The notes beneath the pieces are model-generated. The model saw only the letters and a list, made by a program, of their open reading frames with translations, had not been told where the DNA came from and searched no databases. Position numbers and translations under genes: made by a program. A DNA stretch of 32,406 nt from Candidatus Rhodoferax odensensis (GTDB lineage: Bacteria; Pseudomonadota; Gammaproteobacteria; Burkholderiales; Burkholderiaceae_C): contig JADKDJ010000027.1 of the NCBI GenBank assembly GCA_016718405.1, forward strand, positions 1 to 32,406. The letters are read 5' to 3'. Below, one piece after another: positions 31,411 through 32,406 of this stretch; position 1 is the stretch's first letter, and each line of letters opens with the position of its first letter.

Positions 31411-32406
31411 ATGTCCAACTTACTCAAACTGACCGTGGTCGCCACGACTCTAATGCTCTGCACGTCGCTGGCGGCCGGCCCCACCCACGACCAACCGCCG
31501 CAGGTCAAGCCCTGCCCAAGCGGCGTCGCTGCGGGCAGCCGCTGCCTGAGCGGGCGCGACAACGCGGGCGCCTACTACTGGCTGGCGGTGCCGACCGACT
31601 GGAACGGAACCCTGGTGGTGCACGCCCATGGCGGGCCGGAGCTGGGTGATGCCAAAGTTGAACGGGCTAGCGCCGATTTGACGCGCTGGTCGATCTGGAC
31701 CCGCGCGGGTTTCGCCTACGCGGGCTCGGGCTTTCGCCAAGGTGGCGTGCAAGTGCGATCCGCCGCCGAAGACACCGAGCGGGTGCGCCAGATCTTCGTC
31801 GCCGAAATCGGCACTCCGAAGCGCACCGTGTTGCATGGCCAGTCCTGGGGCGCCAGCGTGGCGGCCCGAGCCGCCGAACTGTTCACGCGTGGCGCGGACG
31901 GCAAAGCGCCTTTTGACGCGGTGCTGCTCACCAGCGGCGTACTGAGCGGTGGCACACAGTCCTACAACTTCCGCCTGGACTTGCGCGTGGTCTACCAATC
32001 CCTCTGCGCCAATCACCCCCAGCCGGACGAGCCCGCCTACCCCTTGTGGCAAGGCCTGCCGCTGGACAGCACCCTGACCCGGGCCGAACTGGCCACACGC
32101 ATCGACGCCTGCACTGGCGTGCGTCAGAAAGCGACCGAACGCAGCGCACTGCAGCAGCGCAATCTCAAAACGCTCACGGACGTGATTGCCATCCCCGAAA
32201 GCTCGCTGGTGGGCCATATGAACTGGGCCACGTGGCACTTCCAGGACATCGTGTTCAAGCGCACCGGCGGGCTCAACCCATTTGGCAACGCAACAGTGCG
32301 TTACCAGGGCTCGCCCGATGACGGGGCCCTGAACGCCAAGGTCTTGCGCTACCAGGCGGACCCCGCCGCCCGCAAAGCCCTGGGCGAGGACACCGACCCG
32401 CAAGGC
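31411..32406 (+). CDS. Exported alpha/beta hydrolase, 5' part (runs off the window)
   Basis: Open to the last base of the window, 332 codons without a stop. A signal peptide spans about residues 1-22 (LKLTVVATTLMLCTSLAAG). The alpha/beta-hydrolase part has the oxyanion HAHGG near 67-71 and the nucleophile Ser145 in GQSWGA, inside the strand and elbow KRTVLHGQSWGASVAARAAE. His and Asp of the triad would lie further on or past the end. Related to secreted esterases/peptidases of unknown substrate. The ATG at 31411 or the in-frame ATG at 31381 could be the start; neither has a strong ribosome binding site. A long minus-strand frame across it (31450-32403) is an antisense shadow. Confidence 0.8.
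   Translation, partial: MSNLLKLTVVATTLMLCTSLAAGPTHDQPPQVKPCPSGVAAGSRCLSGRDNAGAYYWLAVPTDWNGTLVVHAHGGPELGDAKVERASADLTRWSIWTRAGFAYAGSGFRQGGVQVRSAAEDTERVRQIFVAEIGTPKRTVLHGQSWGASVAARAAELFTRGADGKAPFDAVLLTSGVLSGGTQSYNFRLDLRVVYQSLCANHPQPDEPAYPLWQGLPLDSTLTRAELATRIDACTGVRQKATERSALQQRNLKTLTDVIAIPESSLVGHMNWATWHFQDIVFKRTGGLNPFGNATVRYQGSPDDGALNAKVLRYQADPAARKALGEDTDPQG

Noticed and set aside
31450..32403. Minus-strand 317-residue frame at the window end
   Set aside because: It is the antisense shadow of the exported hydrolase, which has a signal peptide and a GQSWG elbow on the plus strand.

Overview
The window is GC-rich, densely coded DNA that looks like the chromosome of a betaproteobacterium of the order Burkholderiales, probably a Comamonadaceae (Rhodoferax/Polaromonas-like). 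The basis is family recognition (RutR-like regulator, DUF3297, Burkholderiales-type lipoproteins) and high-GC codon use. No rRNA, tRNA or CRISPR array was seen.

Layout. (1) 1-4.75 kb: the 3' part of a type I restriction-modification locus. It holds an HsdS C-terminus, a PrrC-like ABC ATPase that appears to carry the Arg/Glu/His triad of anticodon nucleases, two DUF1016/YhcG genes (one truncated, one frameshifted) and an HsdM whose C-terminus is frameshifted and runs into the next gene. (2) 4.6-12.6 kb: a lysine-degradation cluster of the 3,5-diaminohexanoate type. A divergent Lrp/AsnC regulator faces kamA-kdd-kamB-kamD-kamE-kal-kce. The order of reactions is lysine to beta-lysine (KamA), then 3,5-diaminohexanoate (KamDE), 3-keto-5-aminohexanoate (Kdd), 3-aminobutyryl-CoA plus acetoacetate (Kce), and crotonyl-CoA plus ammonia (Kal). 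KamB is probably a reactivase component for the B12 enzyme. kdd carries a one-base frameshift. (3) 12.6-15.1 kb: small housekeeping or unknown genes and an NAD-dependent epimerase/reductase. (4) 15.1-17.4 kb: an accessory patch with an IS110 remnant, a perfect 17-bp hairpin, a RelE/HigB-like TA pair, a KTSC protein and a VapBC pair. Both TA modules have candidate operators overlapping their promoters. (5) 17.7-23.7 kb: a CorC/HlyC-type membrane protein, then a minus-strand ABC uptake operon (ATPase, two permeases, binding protein, RutR-like TetR regulator). A near-consensus RutR operator lies 40 bp upstream of the operon's first gene. (6) 23.8-27.6 kb: an S41 peptidase lipoprotein, a PduO-type cobalamin adenosyltransferase (the cofactor enzyme KamDE needs) and a D-lactate/glycolate-type FAD oxidase. 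(7) 27.7-29.2 kb: a minus-strand set resembling an effector/immunity pair (M15/hedgehog-like peptidase plus a small exported protein). (8) 29.3-32.4 kb: a frameshifted SGNH-like lipoprotein, a small membrane protein with an internal stop, and the start of an exported alpha/beta hydrolase.

Two features recur across the window. A GTCATTGCGAG...GCAATGAC-type palindromic repeat occurs in five intergenic gaps. Several otherwise well-conserved genes carry single or double base indels, mostly at short homopolymers, so either sequence error or recent decay must be considered before calling these genes dead.
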